Source of the DNA: Rhodospirillales bacterium
GTDB lineage: Bacteria > Pseudomonadota > Alphaproteobacteria > UBA8366 > Aestuariispiraceae
Assembly: GCA_002696645.1 (NCBI GenBank)
Contig: NZSA01000087.1
Span: forward strand, 6,079-51,273
DNA length: 45,195 bases
Direction of reading: 5' to 3'
This document shows positions 8,074 to 16,028 of the stretch, in pieces; the first letter of the stretch is position 1, and each line of letters begins with the position of its first letter. The notes under the pieces are model-generated. The model made no database searches, was not told the DNA's origin, and saw nothing but the letters and a program-made list of their open reading frames with translations. The translations under genes were made by a program, and so were the position numbers.

Positions 8074-9727
8074 GACCGGAGTCTCCTAACCAGACGTTTT
8101 CCTGCCGATCAAAGCTGCCGGCCCGCAGGTCGGACACCCCTTCGGTTATTTTTGGCTTGGCGATCTTCAGAGAGGCGGTCCGTGGAAACTCCTCAATAAA
8201 GGTATAGAAACGCGGCACCTTAAATGGTGCCAGACCGCTCTGCGCAGTTTCGATAACCTCGGCGATAACGGCGTCGCTCTCTTCCACGTTGGGTTTCAGC
8301 CGCAGATAGGCCTTCACCTCCTCCCCGCGCAAGGCATCGGGTACGCCGACCACGGCGCTTTCTGCGACTGAAGGCGCCGTGTTTAGTATGGTTTCGACCT
8401 CACGGGCCGCTATATTCTCCGCGCTGCGCCGGATCATGTCCTTCTTGCGGCCAACAATATAGTAGAAGCCTTCACCATCCTGTTTGAACAGGTCGCCGGT
8501 TCTGAACCAATCCCCATCGAATACGGCATTGGTTGCTTCGGGATTGTTGTAGTAGCCCAGCATGATGCCAGGCCCGCGAACCTGCAATTCACCGACCTCA
8601 CCCTGCGCAACAAGAGCGCCATTGTCATCAACGATCCGGCATTCCCGAAATGGGCATGGCCACCCGCAGGAGCCCGACCCAACCATGTCCACGCGTTCGA
8701 TCGGCATGAACATTGCCGGCCCCAGCTCCGTCATGCCGAAGGCTTCGCGTGCGTTCAGTTTGAACCGTGCTTCTAGCTTGCTGTGCAGATCCTTGGCGAC
8801 GCCGTAGACGTTGCCCCGGATTACCTCGATATCGCCGTCGTCGGGTTGTTCCGGCTGGTTCAGCAGCACCCAGGGGAATAGGCAGAATTGAATGCGGTAG
8901 TCTCGCAGCCAGGACAGAAAGCGGCTGGTGCTTTGACGGGCCGCGACGAACAGCGTGCCGCGATGATAGATCGTCATCAGCAGCAGCCATTGCGGGTCCA
9001 TGTAAAAGAACGGCGTGGAGGCTAGGATGCGGTCGTATTTCCGGCCGTCGCGGAAGGCGTTCACTTTGCCAGAGCTGATCCAGTAGCGTTGCGTCAGCAT
9101 GCAACCCTTCGGAAAACCGCTGGTTCCAGAGGTGAACTGGATGTTCATCAAGTCGTCGTGCCCGACCGGCTCTGGCGGCGTAAAGCTTTCCAGCGGCTTA
9201 TCTGCAAGTTCTTCCCAGTGTCGGAACGGCTCATCCCCATCATGACCGTGCGTGATCACCCGTTCCGGCCTCACATCGATCAGGCCTTCTGATATCGCTT
9301 TTTTTACAACCTCCAGGCAGGCCGAGTCTGCGACGATCCAGCGCGCGTCGCCGGTTGTCATGACGTGACCCAGTTCGCGGGCGCGATAGGCGATGTTGAT
9401 CGGCACCATCACCGCGCCAATTCGGGCCAAAGCAAACCAAGTCAGCGGCATGGCCGCGACATTGGGCAGCATGACCCCGACATGGGTGCCCTTGCCGATC
9501 CCTAAAGCGACAAGACGCGCGGCCAATCCGTTTACGCGCTGTCGCATCTCCTCATAGGTGATCGTCTCGCCGGATTCGAAGAAATTCCAGAGCATTTTGT
9601 CACCGGCCTCGGCCGCCGCTTGATCCAACAGCGCGCCGATATTCTCCGGCAATGGGTCTGCCTCGATGCGCTGTCGGCGCACGGAATACTCGGGAACAGT
9701 TTCGGCCAATAAGGCATCGGTGCCCAT
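8063..9727 (-). CDS. AMP-forming acyl-CoA ligase (crotonobetaine/carnitine-CoA ligase-like)
   Basis: Adenylate-forming enzyme of 554 residues that activates a carboxylic acid with ATP and CoA. The phosphate-binding loop FTSGTSGFPKG is at 198-208. The adenylation-core motif FGMTELGP is at about 340, and the hinge RTGDLFKQDGEGFYYIVGR is near 415. The C-terminal catalytic lysine lies in PRTASLKIAK, which departs from the common TGKI form. The NIAYRARELGHV segment resembles CaiC-like ligases. A purine-rich AAGGAGG lies upstream of the ATG at 9727. An intrinsic terminator-like hairpin separates it from the aldehyde dehydrogenase gene. Likely role: CoA-activation of the acid produced by the dehydrogenase or released by deacylation. 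Exact acid unknown. Confidence 0.88.
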   Translation of the reverse strand: MGTDALLAETVPEYSVRRQRIEADPLPENIGALLDQAAAEAGDKMLWNFFESGETITYEEMRQRVNGLAARLVALGIGKGTHVGVMLPNVAAMPLTWFALARIGAVMVPINIAYRARELGHVMTTGDARWIVADSACLEVVKKAISEGLIDVRPERVITHGHDGDEPFRHWEELADKPLESFTPPEPVGHDDLMNIQFTSGTSGFPKGCMLTQRYWISSGKVNAFRDGRKYDRILASTPFFYMDPQWLLLMTIYHRGTLFVAARQSTSRFLSWLRDYRIQFCLFPWVLLNQPEQPDDGDIEVIRGNVYGVAKDLHSKLEARFKLNAREAFGMTELGPAMFMPIERVDMVGSGSCGWPCPFRECRIVDDNGALVAQGEVGELQVRGPGIMLGYYNNPEATNAVFDGDWFRTGDLFKQDGEGFYYIVGRKKDMIRRSAENIAAREVETILNTAPSVAESAVVGVPDALRGEEVKAYLRLKPNVEESDAVIAEVIETAQSGLAPFKVPRFYTFIEEFPRTASLKIAKPKITEGVSDLRAGSFDRQENVWLGDSGHED

Positions 9728-9761
9728 AGAAACAATTGCCTCCTTGCGGGAGTTGAAAGAA

Positions 9762-9790
9762 AAGGCGCGGGCCCCAGGAACCCGCGCCTT
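9762..9790 (-). terminator. Terminator/attenuator between aldehyde dehydrogenase and ligase genes
   Basis: Arms AAGGCGCGGG and CCCGCGCCTT pair perfectly over 10 bp around a 9-nt loop. Read on the minus strand, the stem is followed directly by TTTTCTTTC, the layout of an intrinsic terminator. It lies 7 bp beyond the dehydrogenase stop and only about 35 bp before the ligase start, with no visible promoter in between, so partial read-through that lowers expression of the downstream genes is likely. Confidence 0.7.
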
Positions 9791-9796
9791 ATCGGA

Positions 9797-11287
9797 TCAG
9801 TGAGCGAACCAAACCGCCTTGAGATCCGTGTATTTATCCATCGCGTGCAGTGACTTGTCACGGCCAAAGCCAGATTGCTTGAATCCCCCAAAGGGCGCAT
9901 TGAATTGCCCGCGATCAAAGCAGTTGACCCAGACGACACCGGCACGTATCGCCTGCGCCGCACGATGTGCATTCTTAAGGCTGCCGGTCCAAACCGAAGC
10001 CGTAAGGCCGTAAGTGCTGTCGTTTGCAACTGTCATAGCGTCGTCGAAATTCTTGACGGTGATGGTCGACAGAACTGGACCGAAGATTTCCTCCTGCGCG
10101 ATTTTCATGCTGTTGTCGACAGCATCAAAGACCGTTGGCTCGACGAAGTAACCGCCGCTTTCCTTCAGCGCCTGATTGCCGCCCGCGACAATCGAAGCAC
10201 CGGCGTCGCGGCCTGCATCGATATAGCCGAGAACCCGGGTCAATTGCTCCTGCGTCACGATTGATCCAAGCTTGGTCGACGGATCCAACGGATCCCCAGG
10301 CTTCAGCGCCGTGGCATGAGCGATGACCTTCTCAAGCAGCTTGTCCTTAATCTTGTCCTCAACCACTAGGCGAGAGCCGGCATTGCAGACCTGCCCAGCA
10401 TTGGAAAAGATGCCCGCGGCAATGCTCTTGGCGGCTTGATCCAGATCCTCGCAGTCCGCAAGGACGACTTGGGGTGACTTGCCGCCCAGCTCAAGGCCAA
10501 TGCGCTTCATGTTTGATTGACCGGAATATTGCATGAAATAGCCACCGACCTCGGTCGAGCCGGTGAAGCCGATGCAATCGACATCCATGTGCAGGCCAAG
10601 CGCCTTGCCAGCAATATGGCCGAGACCCGGTACAATGTTCAGCACACCCCTAGGCAGGCCTGCTTCGATTGCCAATTCGCCGATGCGCAGTGCGCTGAAG
10701 GGCGACTGTTCCGCTGGTTTCAGGATAACGGAGTTGCCCGTCGCCAATGCCGGGCCCAGTTTCCATGCTGCCATTGACAGCGGATAGTTCCATGGCACGA
10801 CTGCAGCGACAACGCCCACTGGCTCGCGCACAATCATGGTGGTGACGTCTGATGGGGTTGCTGCGACTTCACCATAGACTTTATCAATCGCCTCGGCATA
10901 CCAGGCAATGCAGCTTGCGGCGCTGGGGATGTCGCCATTCAAAGCGTTTGTGATGGGTTTGCCGACATTCAGGGTTTCAAGCAGCGCCAGTTCTGCACGG
11001 TGCTCTAACAGCAACTCGGAGAAACGCAGCAGAATCTTACGGCGATCCAACGGCGACATGCGGGACCAGACACCGGATTCAAAGGCGGCCCGGGCCGACC
11101 GAACTGCTGCGTCTACATCCCGCCCATCGCAGGACGCGACCTTGGCGATGACGCGTCCATCTGCCGGGAAGACACAGTCGAAGGTTTCCTCTGAAATCGG
11201 GTCCATGAAGGCGCCGTCGATAAAGGGTTTTGTTGGCAGAGGTGCAATACGGGCGCGTTCATGCCACTCAGCGGTCGTTAAATCCAT
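9797..11287 (-). CDS. Aldehyde dehydrogenase (PuuC/KauB-like aminoaldehyde dehydrogenase)
   Basis: NAD(P)-dependent aldehyde dehydrogenase of 496 residues. Catalytic cysteine C301 (GQVCNAGSR), general base E266 (LELGGKSP) and oxyanion asparagine N167 (VVPWNYP) are present, along with the C-terminal FGGFKQSGFGRD motif. I start at the ATG at 11287, which has GGAG 6-9 nt upstream; the upstream in-frame extension to 11365 overlaps the aminotransferase gene and has no family match. Sequence style resembles gamma-glutamyl-aminobutyraldehyde or aminobutyraldehyde dehydrogenases. The aminotransferase gene is 34 bp upstream on the same strand, the classic pairing in which the transaminase makes an aminoaldehyde and this enzyme oxidises it to the acid. 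Confidence 0.92.
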   Translation of the reverse strand: MDLTTAEWHERARIAPLPTKPFIDGAFMDPISEETFDCVFPADGRVIAKVASCDGRDVDAAVRSARAAFESGVWSRMSPLDRRKILLRFSELLLEHRAELALLETLNVGKPITNALNGDIPSAASCIAWYAEAIDKVYGEVAATPSDVTTMIVREPVGVVAAVVPWNYPLSMAAWKLGPALATGNSVILKPAEQSPFSALRIGELAIEAGLPRGVLNIVPGLGHIAGKALGLHMDVDCIGFTGSTEVGGYFMQYSGQSNMKRIGLELGGKSPQVVLADCEDLDQAAKSIAAGIFSNAGQVCNAGSRLVVEDKIKDKLLEKVIAHATALKPGDPLDPSTKLGSIVTQEQLTRVLGYIDAGRDAGASIVAGGNQALKESGGYFVEPTVFDAVDNSMKIAQEEIFGPVLSTITVKNFDDAMTVANDSTYGLTASVWTGSLKNAHRAAQAIRAGVVWVNCFDRGQFNAPFGGFKQSGFGRDKSLHAMDKYTDLKAVWFAH

Positions 11288-11321
11288 TTTCTGTTCTCCT
11301 ATGTCCTGTTCGTAGAAAGAC

Positions 11322-12713
11322 TTACGCCGCCGAACGTTGTGCAGCGCCTTTTTCTTCACCCGCACGCAGGATGCCTTCGCGCAGTATTTCGCACATGCTG
11401 TCGATTTCCTGACGCGTGATGATCAGGGGCGGCGACAAGACGCACATATTCCCGATCGGCCGTACAATAAGGCCAAGGGAAAAGCAGATTTCGTCAATCC
11501 GTAAGCCGAGCGCTTTGTCTGCGTCGGTCACTTCGGAGCGGCCCGGGTCCACCATGCATTCGACACAGCCGACGAGGCCTTTCGAGCGAATGTCCGCGAC
11601 TCCCGGCAGATCTTCCAGAGCCTTCAGCGCCGCCGCGAAATGCACCGACACTTCGTTCACATGCGCCAGGATACCGTCGCGCTCAATCACCTCAATATTC
11701 GCGAGCGCCGCTGCGCAGCTTACGGGATGACCGGAATAGGTGTAGCCGTTGGTAAAGCTGCCGCCTTTGGCATTTTCCCCGCTGACCCGGTCCAGCAGCT
11801 TTTCGGAAATAGCGAGACCACCGAGCGGCACGTAACCTGATGTCACACCCTTGGCGAAGGTGATGATGTCCGGCACGACGCCGAAAACCTTCTCGGATGC
11901 GAACCATTCTCCGCAACGGCCGAAGCCTGTCACGACCTCGTCAGAGATATAAATGATATCATTGGCCTCGCAGACCGCCTTGAACCGGGCATGGTATCCC
12001 GTTGGCGGTATGATCACGCCGCCTGATGCCAATAGCGGCTCCGCCAAGAAGGCCGCGATGGTATCAGCGCCTTTCTCTTCGATAAGCGTCTCGAATTCCG
12101 CCACCAGATCGTCCAGAAATTCGGCTTCTGTCCGATTGCCGGCCAGCCGGACATTTGGGCTGGAGAGAAAATTGATCCGATCCTGCGCGACATCGAAATT
12201 CGGCCAGTTGCCGGTCCGGCCCGAACATGCGGCCGTAAGGCTGGTGGATCCGTGATAGCCGTCCATGCGTACGACGATCTTCTTCTTTTGGGGGCGGCCC
12301 AGAATATTGTTGTAAAACTCTGTGAAACGCAGCGCCGTGTCGACGGCCGTTGACCCCCCCGTCGTGAAGAATATCCGCGTCAGATCACCAGGCGTCATTT
12401 CCGCAATCCGTGCGGCAAGCTTGGCGGCAGGCGAATTCGAAGTGTACCAAGGCGAGTTATAGGAAAGGTGCATTGACTGATCGGCCAGCGCGTCGGCGAT
12501 TTCCCGACGACCGTAACCGATCTGTGTGCACCACATGCCAGCAGGCCCATCAATCAGTCTGCGCCCTTCGGAATCAATGACATAGATTCCCTCACCACCC
12601 TTCAACATGGGCAGTCCCTTGCGACCAAGCGTCGACATTTCCTGTGCTGGTGCAAATAGGTTTGTACGGACAGCTTCGGCTAGAGTCTCCGTTTCGGTGT
12701 TGAATTCGGCCAT
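11322..12713 (-). CDS. Class III PLP aminotransferase (polyamine:pyruvate / beta-alanine:pyruvate type)
   Basis: Fold-type I aminotransferase of 463 residues. The Schiff-base lysine is K288 in TFAKGVTSGYVPLGG, and the PLP-ring aspartate is D259 in YISDEVVTGFGR. GYTYSGHPVSCAAALA (about 329-344) is characteristic of the omega-aminotransferases that include SpuC, putrescine/spermidine:pyruvate transaminase. First gene of the leftward catabolic operon; a TetR-type palindrome lies about 120 bp upstream. Probable reaction: transfer of a primary amine to pyruvate, giving an aldehyde for the next enzyme. Polyamine, beta-alanine or another omega-amine are all possible; the acetylpolyamine-amidohydrolase-like gene at 3704 favours a diamine or polyamine. 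Confidence 0.9.
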   Translation of the reverse strand: MAEFNTETETLAEAVRTNLFAPAQEMSTLGRKGLPMLKGGEGIYVIDSEGRRLIDGPAGMWCTQIGYGRREIADALADQSMHLSYNSPWYTSNSPAAKLAARIAEMTPGDLTRIFFTTGGSTAVDTALRFTEFYNNILGRPQKKKIVVRMDGYHGSTSLTAACSGRTGNWPNFDVAQDRINFLSSPNVRLAGNRTEAEFLDDLVAEFETLIEEKGADTIAAFLAEPLLASGGVIIPPTGYHARFKAVCEANDIIYISDEVVTGFGRCGEWFASEKVFGVVPDIITFAKGVTSGYVPLGGLAISEKLLDRVSGENAKGGSFTNGYTYSGHPVSCAAALANIEVIERDGILAHVNEVSVHFAAALKALEDLPGVADIRSKGLVGCVECMVDPGRSEVTDADKALGLRIDEICFSLGLIVRPIGNMCVLSPPLIITRQEIDSMCEILREGILRAGEEKGAAQRSAA

Positions 12714-12830
12714 TGGGGGCTCCCCTAAAAAATCACATTGCGTTTAGCGTCTGAGTGTTTGGCGGAGTCCGCCAATGTCGTGGTCGCACCTTGTCTGAAA
12801 ACAGTGCGTTCCTGTTTGCAATTTGCCTAA

Positions 12831-12856
12831 TAATTGATTGCTTAGTCAATCAATTA
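12831..12856. promoter_or_regulatory. Candidate TetR-family operator 2 upstream of the aminotransferase operon
   Basis: TAATTGATTG (12831-12840) and CAATCAATTA (12847-12856) are perfect 10-bp arms around CTTAGT. The inner part matches operator 1 at 2203-2220 at both half-sites with the same spacing. A further half-site-like TTGATTGATC occurs at 12901-12910. The location about 120 bp before the aminotransferase start fits a promoter-blocking site for the BetI-like regulator. Confidence 0.6.
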
Positions 12857-13548
12857 TTTTGTCGAAATCATATTGATCTGCTCCATATTTCTGGTTCAGC
12901 TTGATTGATCGTATTGCGCATATTCGTGACTCATGGGTGTTGCACCTCTCCTGATTCCGGCTTCGACTATGGTATCTGCCTCAGCACAAGAGTGGCGGGA
13001 TGGGGCTGGGTCATCTTGACCACCTCCTGTCCCATTTGGTCCCCGACCATACGATTTAGCCCCGCGACGGCAGAGGTCGGACAGGTGGTCTTGTTGCTGC
13101 GGTGTCTTCGTCTACAGATGCTTTAGCGGTTTTCAATCGGCGCCGAAGCCCAGCAACGCCTGTTCAGACAGTCTACCGGCGTCTCGAAGGTTGCCCGTCT
13201 GGAAGGATCTCTCGCTCCCTTCTTGCCGAAGGCATTGACTCAATCGGTCGGGACACGTGCATAAAAATGTAATGTATCAATGGTGTTTAGAGGGTGATTT
13301 CTGGATATATCGACAATAATCCGCGCGTGCCAGATGGTCGATTGCCAAGCTAGCGCATGCCTCTAAAATCGCTGGATGTTTTCGATATCAATGCCTTGCG
13401 GCATGGTTGGCGGGCCGAAGCCGATGAAACCGAGAACTACGTCTACGCTATAGCCCTCTAAATGATCAACGGGCGGGCCTGACAACCGCGGGATTTCTTC
13501 GAACTATTTTTTAGTTCTCCGAAAATACCGCGATAATTATCCAAGTTA
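12857..13548. other. Gene-poor junction with gene debris
   Basis: No convincing gene fills this stretch between the catabolic operon and the defence operon. A 34-codon frame at 13357-13461 has coding-like codon use but starts directly after an in-frame TAG, so it looks like the tail of a lost gene. TTTAGAGGG at about 13285 and CCCTCTAAA at 13454-13462 form a 9-bp inverted repeat about 170 bp apart, perhaps the remains of a small mobile element or chance. This is the most likely left border of the acquired segment that ends at tRNA-Ser. Confidence 0.5.
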
Positions 13549-14439
13549 TCAACTTGCATATGTGTCATAGAAATTCCGTTGTGTATCGAAGAACTGATCG
13601 AACAGGACTTCTGACTGCTTCGTTTGGGCAGTCCACAACTCCGCTACCTCCAAAGGGATCAGTTTCTCAGCGCCGTGCATATGCCTGAGAGCCGCAAGGG
13701 AAAACACCCAGAGACTGCCTTGGTCAGACATGATCCTCGCGGCGTGTGATGCCTCCAGAATCGGCAGTTCGTCTTTGCGTCGTAGCGCGCGATCCAGCAT
13801 GAGATCGAGTGCAGCGTCGTCAGCATGTATCAGGTGGCTTTGCTGGCCGTACATGTGCAACAAAACATCAGCATCAGGGACCTTTGCCTTCTCATCTTTT
13901 GAGTCGGAGAGTGCGTTGATGATCTCCGAGAATGACCACTTCTGTTCAAGGTCCTTGCGTATGCGCTTGTTTGTCGGTGTCGATGGGAAAAGGGCTTCGT
14001 TCACGAGTCCGTCGAAAATCGCGGCGCTTCCCTCTCGTCCGTCAGCTTTACTCAGATTTCGGACAGGACCGACGCGGTGTTTACGCTTGTGGTCGTGTGT
14101 GGCCGCGTAAAGGCCCCAAAATTCCTGAACAAGCGCACTACGCTCGGACTCGGCTTCAAAGCAGATAAACCAGATTTTTGCTGATGCCTCATAGAATGAT
14201 CGGAGAATGATCTCGGCGTCCCACGGAAAGCCGGAAGAAACAAGGTACGAAACAGCCTGGCTCCTTGAGGACATGTAGTGAAACAGCTGCTTCAATGTCT
14301 GGAGAACCTGTTCTTCTTTGTCGCTCTCCTGAAAGGTGTGGTCTATTAGGTCTCTGACAGTGCTGATGAGCTGCAGCTTTGCATCCTGCAGTTCGTTCAG
14401 GTCCTTGGCAAAGGGATGTGCGGGTTCTCTTTCCGTCAT
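13549..14439 (-). CDS. Uncharacterised protein, DUF5677-like, last gene of the defence operon
   Basis: Soluble, mainly helical protein of 296 residues with no signal peptide or membrane segment. It carries LFHYMSSRSQAVSYLVSSGFPWDAEIILRSF-type helices at about 50-82, then an acidic-aromatic stretch (KIWFICFEAESER, about 87-99), and a histidine-rich segment near residues 195-210 (LLHMYGQQSHLIHADD). The pattern of an EAxxLLRSxYE-like helix plus a late H-x-x-H recalls the DUF5677/DUF6988-type families often seen in defence neighbourhoods; this assignment is from memory and weak. Its start codon begins on the base after the upstream gene's stop, so it is translationally coupled and belongs to the same operon. 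Function unknown: effector, sensor or accessory are all possible. Confidence 0.6.
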   Translation of the reverse strand: MTEREPAHPFAKDLNELQDAKLQLISTVRDLIDHTFQESDKEEQVLQTLKQLFHYMSSRSQAVSYLVSSGFPWDAEIILRSFYEASAKIWFICFEAESERSALVQEFWGLYAATHDHKRKHRVGPVRNLSKADGREGSAAIFDGLVNEALFPSTPTNKRIRKDLEQKWSFSEIINALSDSKDEKAKVPDADVLLHMYGQQSHLIHADDAALDLMLDRALRRKDELPILEASHAARIMSDQGSLWVFSLAALRHMHGAEKLIPLEVAELWTAQTKQSEVLFDQFFDTQRNFYDTYAS

Positions 14440-15198
14440 CTACGCTGCTTCACTGACCTCTGCGACACGATCACAGCATTCGCCTACGAATTTGTCGGCT
14501 TCCGCATCGCTGAGTGCCTCGAACACGATGCCACCGCCGTATCTGTTGATGATCTTCATGAAAGCGCGGAATCTGACCTCAGTCGCGGTAATCTCAGCTT
14601 TTTCATCAATTGCCCGCAGAATTGCCCCCGCTATCTGCCTTCTGCTGCTCATCCAGATTCTTTCGACAAAGTTCGATCTGATGTCGGCTGTTTTCAGGAT
14701 CAGGCCAAGTGCCTTCTCCACATCATCCGGCATGCAGCTTCTTGCGATGTGATAGTTCCACCAGAGGCGGGATACGGAATGATCATCCCTGATCGCGGTC
14801 TGTGTTGGAGCGAAGATGTGAGCCTGAATAGAGGCAACCAGTGCATCATCTTCATCCGTTTCGCTCAGCCACCTGGCCTTTGAATACTCAAAGGCATCAA
14901 GGTGAGAGATCCGCACCCAGACAAGTTCTTCGTTTGCAAGAGACGGCGTCAGTCCGGACAGCGCCTGACCGACGATCAGCGAATTTTTTCGGTCGATATC
15001 AACGATATTCTGCTGCTGTGTAAGGTCCAGTGTGCCAAGAAGCGCCTGATCATAGTCGATCTTCAGATCGATATCCCAAGACGGTTCATCTTCAAGGTGG
15101 TGGAACCCCGATCCCCGATAAAGTTCTAGGTTCGAACGGATATTCGTCCGCAGATCAGTGAGTGCCGCTTCAGAAATGTATTTGAGCTCGGTGTTCAT
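14440..15198 (-). CDS. DUF6339-like protein in the GHKL ATPase operon
   Basis: Protein of 252 residues, probably cytoplasmic and alpha-helical. Two blocks resemble the DUF6339 family as I remember it: LTPSLANEELVW (83-94) followed by a conserved histidine and W110, and SRLWWNYHIAR (143-153). The protein opens with KYISEAALTDLRTNI, again family-like. DUF6339 proteins tend to be found beside MORC/MutL-like ATPases and cytosine methyltransferases, so the context supports the call. It overlaps the 277-aa gene by 4 bp (ATGA) and abuts the 296-aa gene. No catalytic motif is recognisable. Possible role: structural or recognition partner of the ATPase. Confidence 0.65.
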   Translation of the reverse strand: MNTELKYISEAALTDLRTNIRSNLELYRGSGFHHLEDEPSWDIDLKIDYDQALLGTLDLTQQQNIVDIDRKNSLIVGQALSGLTPSLANEELVWVRISHLDAFEYSKARWLSETDEDDALVASIQAHIFAPTQTAIRDDHSVSRLWWNYHIARSCMPDDVEKALGLILKTADIRSNFVERIWMSSRRQIAGAILRAIDEKAEITATEVRFRAFMKIINRYGGGIVFEALSDAEADKFVGECCDRVAEVSEAA

Positions 15199-16028
15199 GA
15201 TGCAGCCTCCATCGCTTTTGTCGTTTGTTTTAAGGGGGCTTTCAGCAACAGCTGCGCCACCCTGAGCGGGGAGACTGAGGGGTCGTTAGGCTGAATTCCG
15301 AGGTCATCGCATTTTGCAGAGAACACCTGAAACCAGCGCTGTGCTTCAAAGCTTTTGTCCCCAAGCTGCATTCTGGAGACAATGTCGGCGATTACCGGCA
15401 TGTAGACGGCACTGAGCATCACGGAGCGGGTGGCTGGTAGGTTTCGCATACTGTCGAGTGCCGTGTGCGTCGCGGACTCTGCGAGAATTCCGATCTTGTC
15501 GTCATCAGTATCCACTTCAATCATTCCGGGTTCCACGGTGTCATCAACGGCAAGCTTGAAGATAGTTTCGAAGGGCTTGAACTTCCTCGGATCGATTGAG
15601 AACCGAAACTCCGGCCCCATTGCGATGATCGACCCCTTCCCGATACTGATTTCCTCGCCGAATTCTGCATCGATCATAGGGCTGGAGAAACCGTCGAGGT
15701 CCTTTAGTGTCCAGACAACCGGACGGATCGTCACCAGCCCGTGAAGCTGCGACAGATCAAAGAACTTTTCGGATGTTCCGGGAGGTGCCTCCTGAAGGTG
15801 GTTGAAGTAGGTCCGTCTACACACCAGAAAGTAGCCTGATGCCGCTTGCTGCGAGGAGATAAGAGAGGAAAGGTCATCGTTCCCGATAGTGATCTCGGAG
15901 ATGATCTTCAGCTGATTGTCATCAGTCTGCTGCTGCAGGAACTCGGCACACATTTCGCCTGTGGAGTAATCAGAAGAGAATTCACTGAGGACCGGGTGCG
16001 GATAGCGCATACGCTCGTTGATCTTCAT
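15195..16028 (-). CDS. Uncharacterised 277-aa partner of the GHKL ATPase
   Basis: I do not recognise a named domain. The protein is predicted cytoplasmic. The first two thirds are rich in beta-prone segments (YFLVCRRTYFNHL at about 66-78, GLVTIRPVVWTL at about 96-107, IIAMGPEFRFSIDP at about 134-147). The last third is helical (ATRSVMLSAVYMPVIADIVSRM, about 200-221, then RWFQVFSAKCDDLGI). The opening MRYPHPVLSEFSSDY is reminiscent of conserved hypothetical proteins beside DUF6339 genes in other defence loci, from memory only. It overlaps the ATPase gene and the DUF6339-like gene by 4 bp on each side, so the three products are probably made in fixed ratio and form a complex. Confidence 0.6.
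   Translation of the reverse strand: MKINERMRYPHPVLSEFSSDYSTGEMCAEFLQQQTDDNQLKIISEITIGNDDLSSLISSQQAASGYFLVCRRTYFNHLQEAPPGTSEKFFDLSQLHGLVTIRPVVWTLKDLDGFSSPMIDAEFGEEISIGKGSIIAMGPEFRFSIDPRKFKPFETIFKLAVDDTVEPGMIEVDTDDDKIGILAESATHTALDSMRNLPATRSVMLSAVYMPVIADIVSRMQLGDKSFEAQRWFQVFSAKCDDLGIQPNDPSVSPLRVAQLLLKAPLKQTTKAMEAAS

Noticed and set aside
12905-13126. A 73-codon plus-strand frame in the gap before the defence operon
   Set aside because: No ribosome-binding site, no family resemblance and non-coding-like codon use.
12714-13548. Search for a direct repeat of the tRNA-Ser 3' end marking the left attachment site
   Set aside because: Only an AGAGGGTG fragment near 13287 resembles the tRNA end; too short to call an att site.
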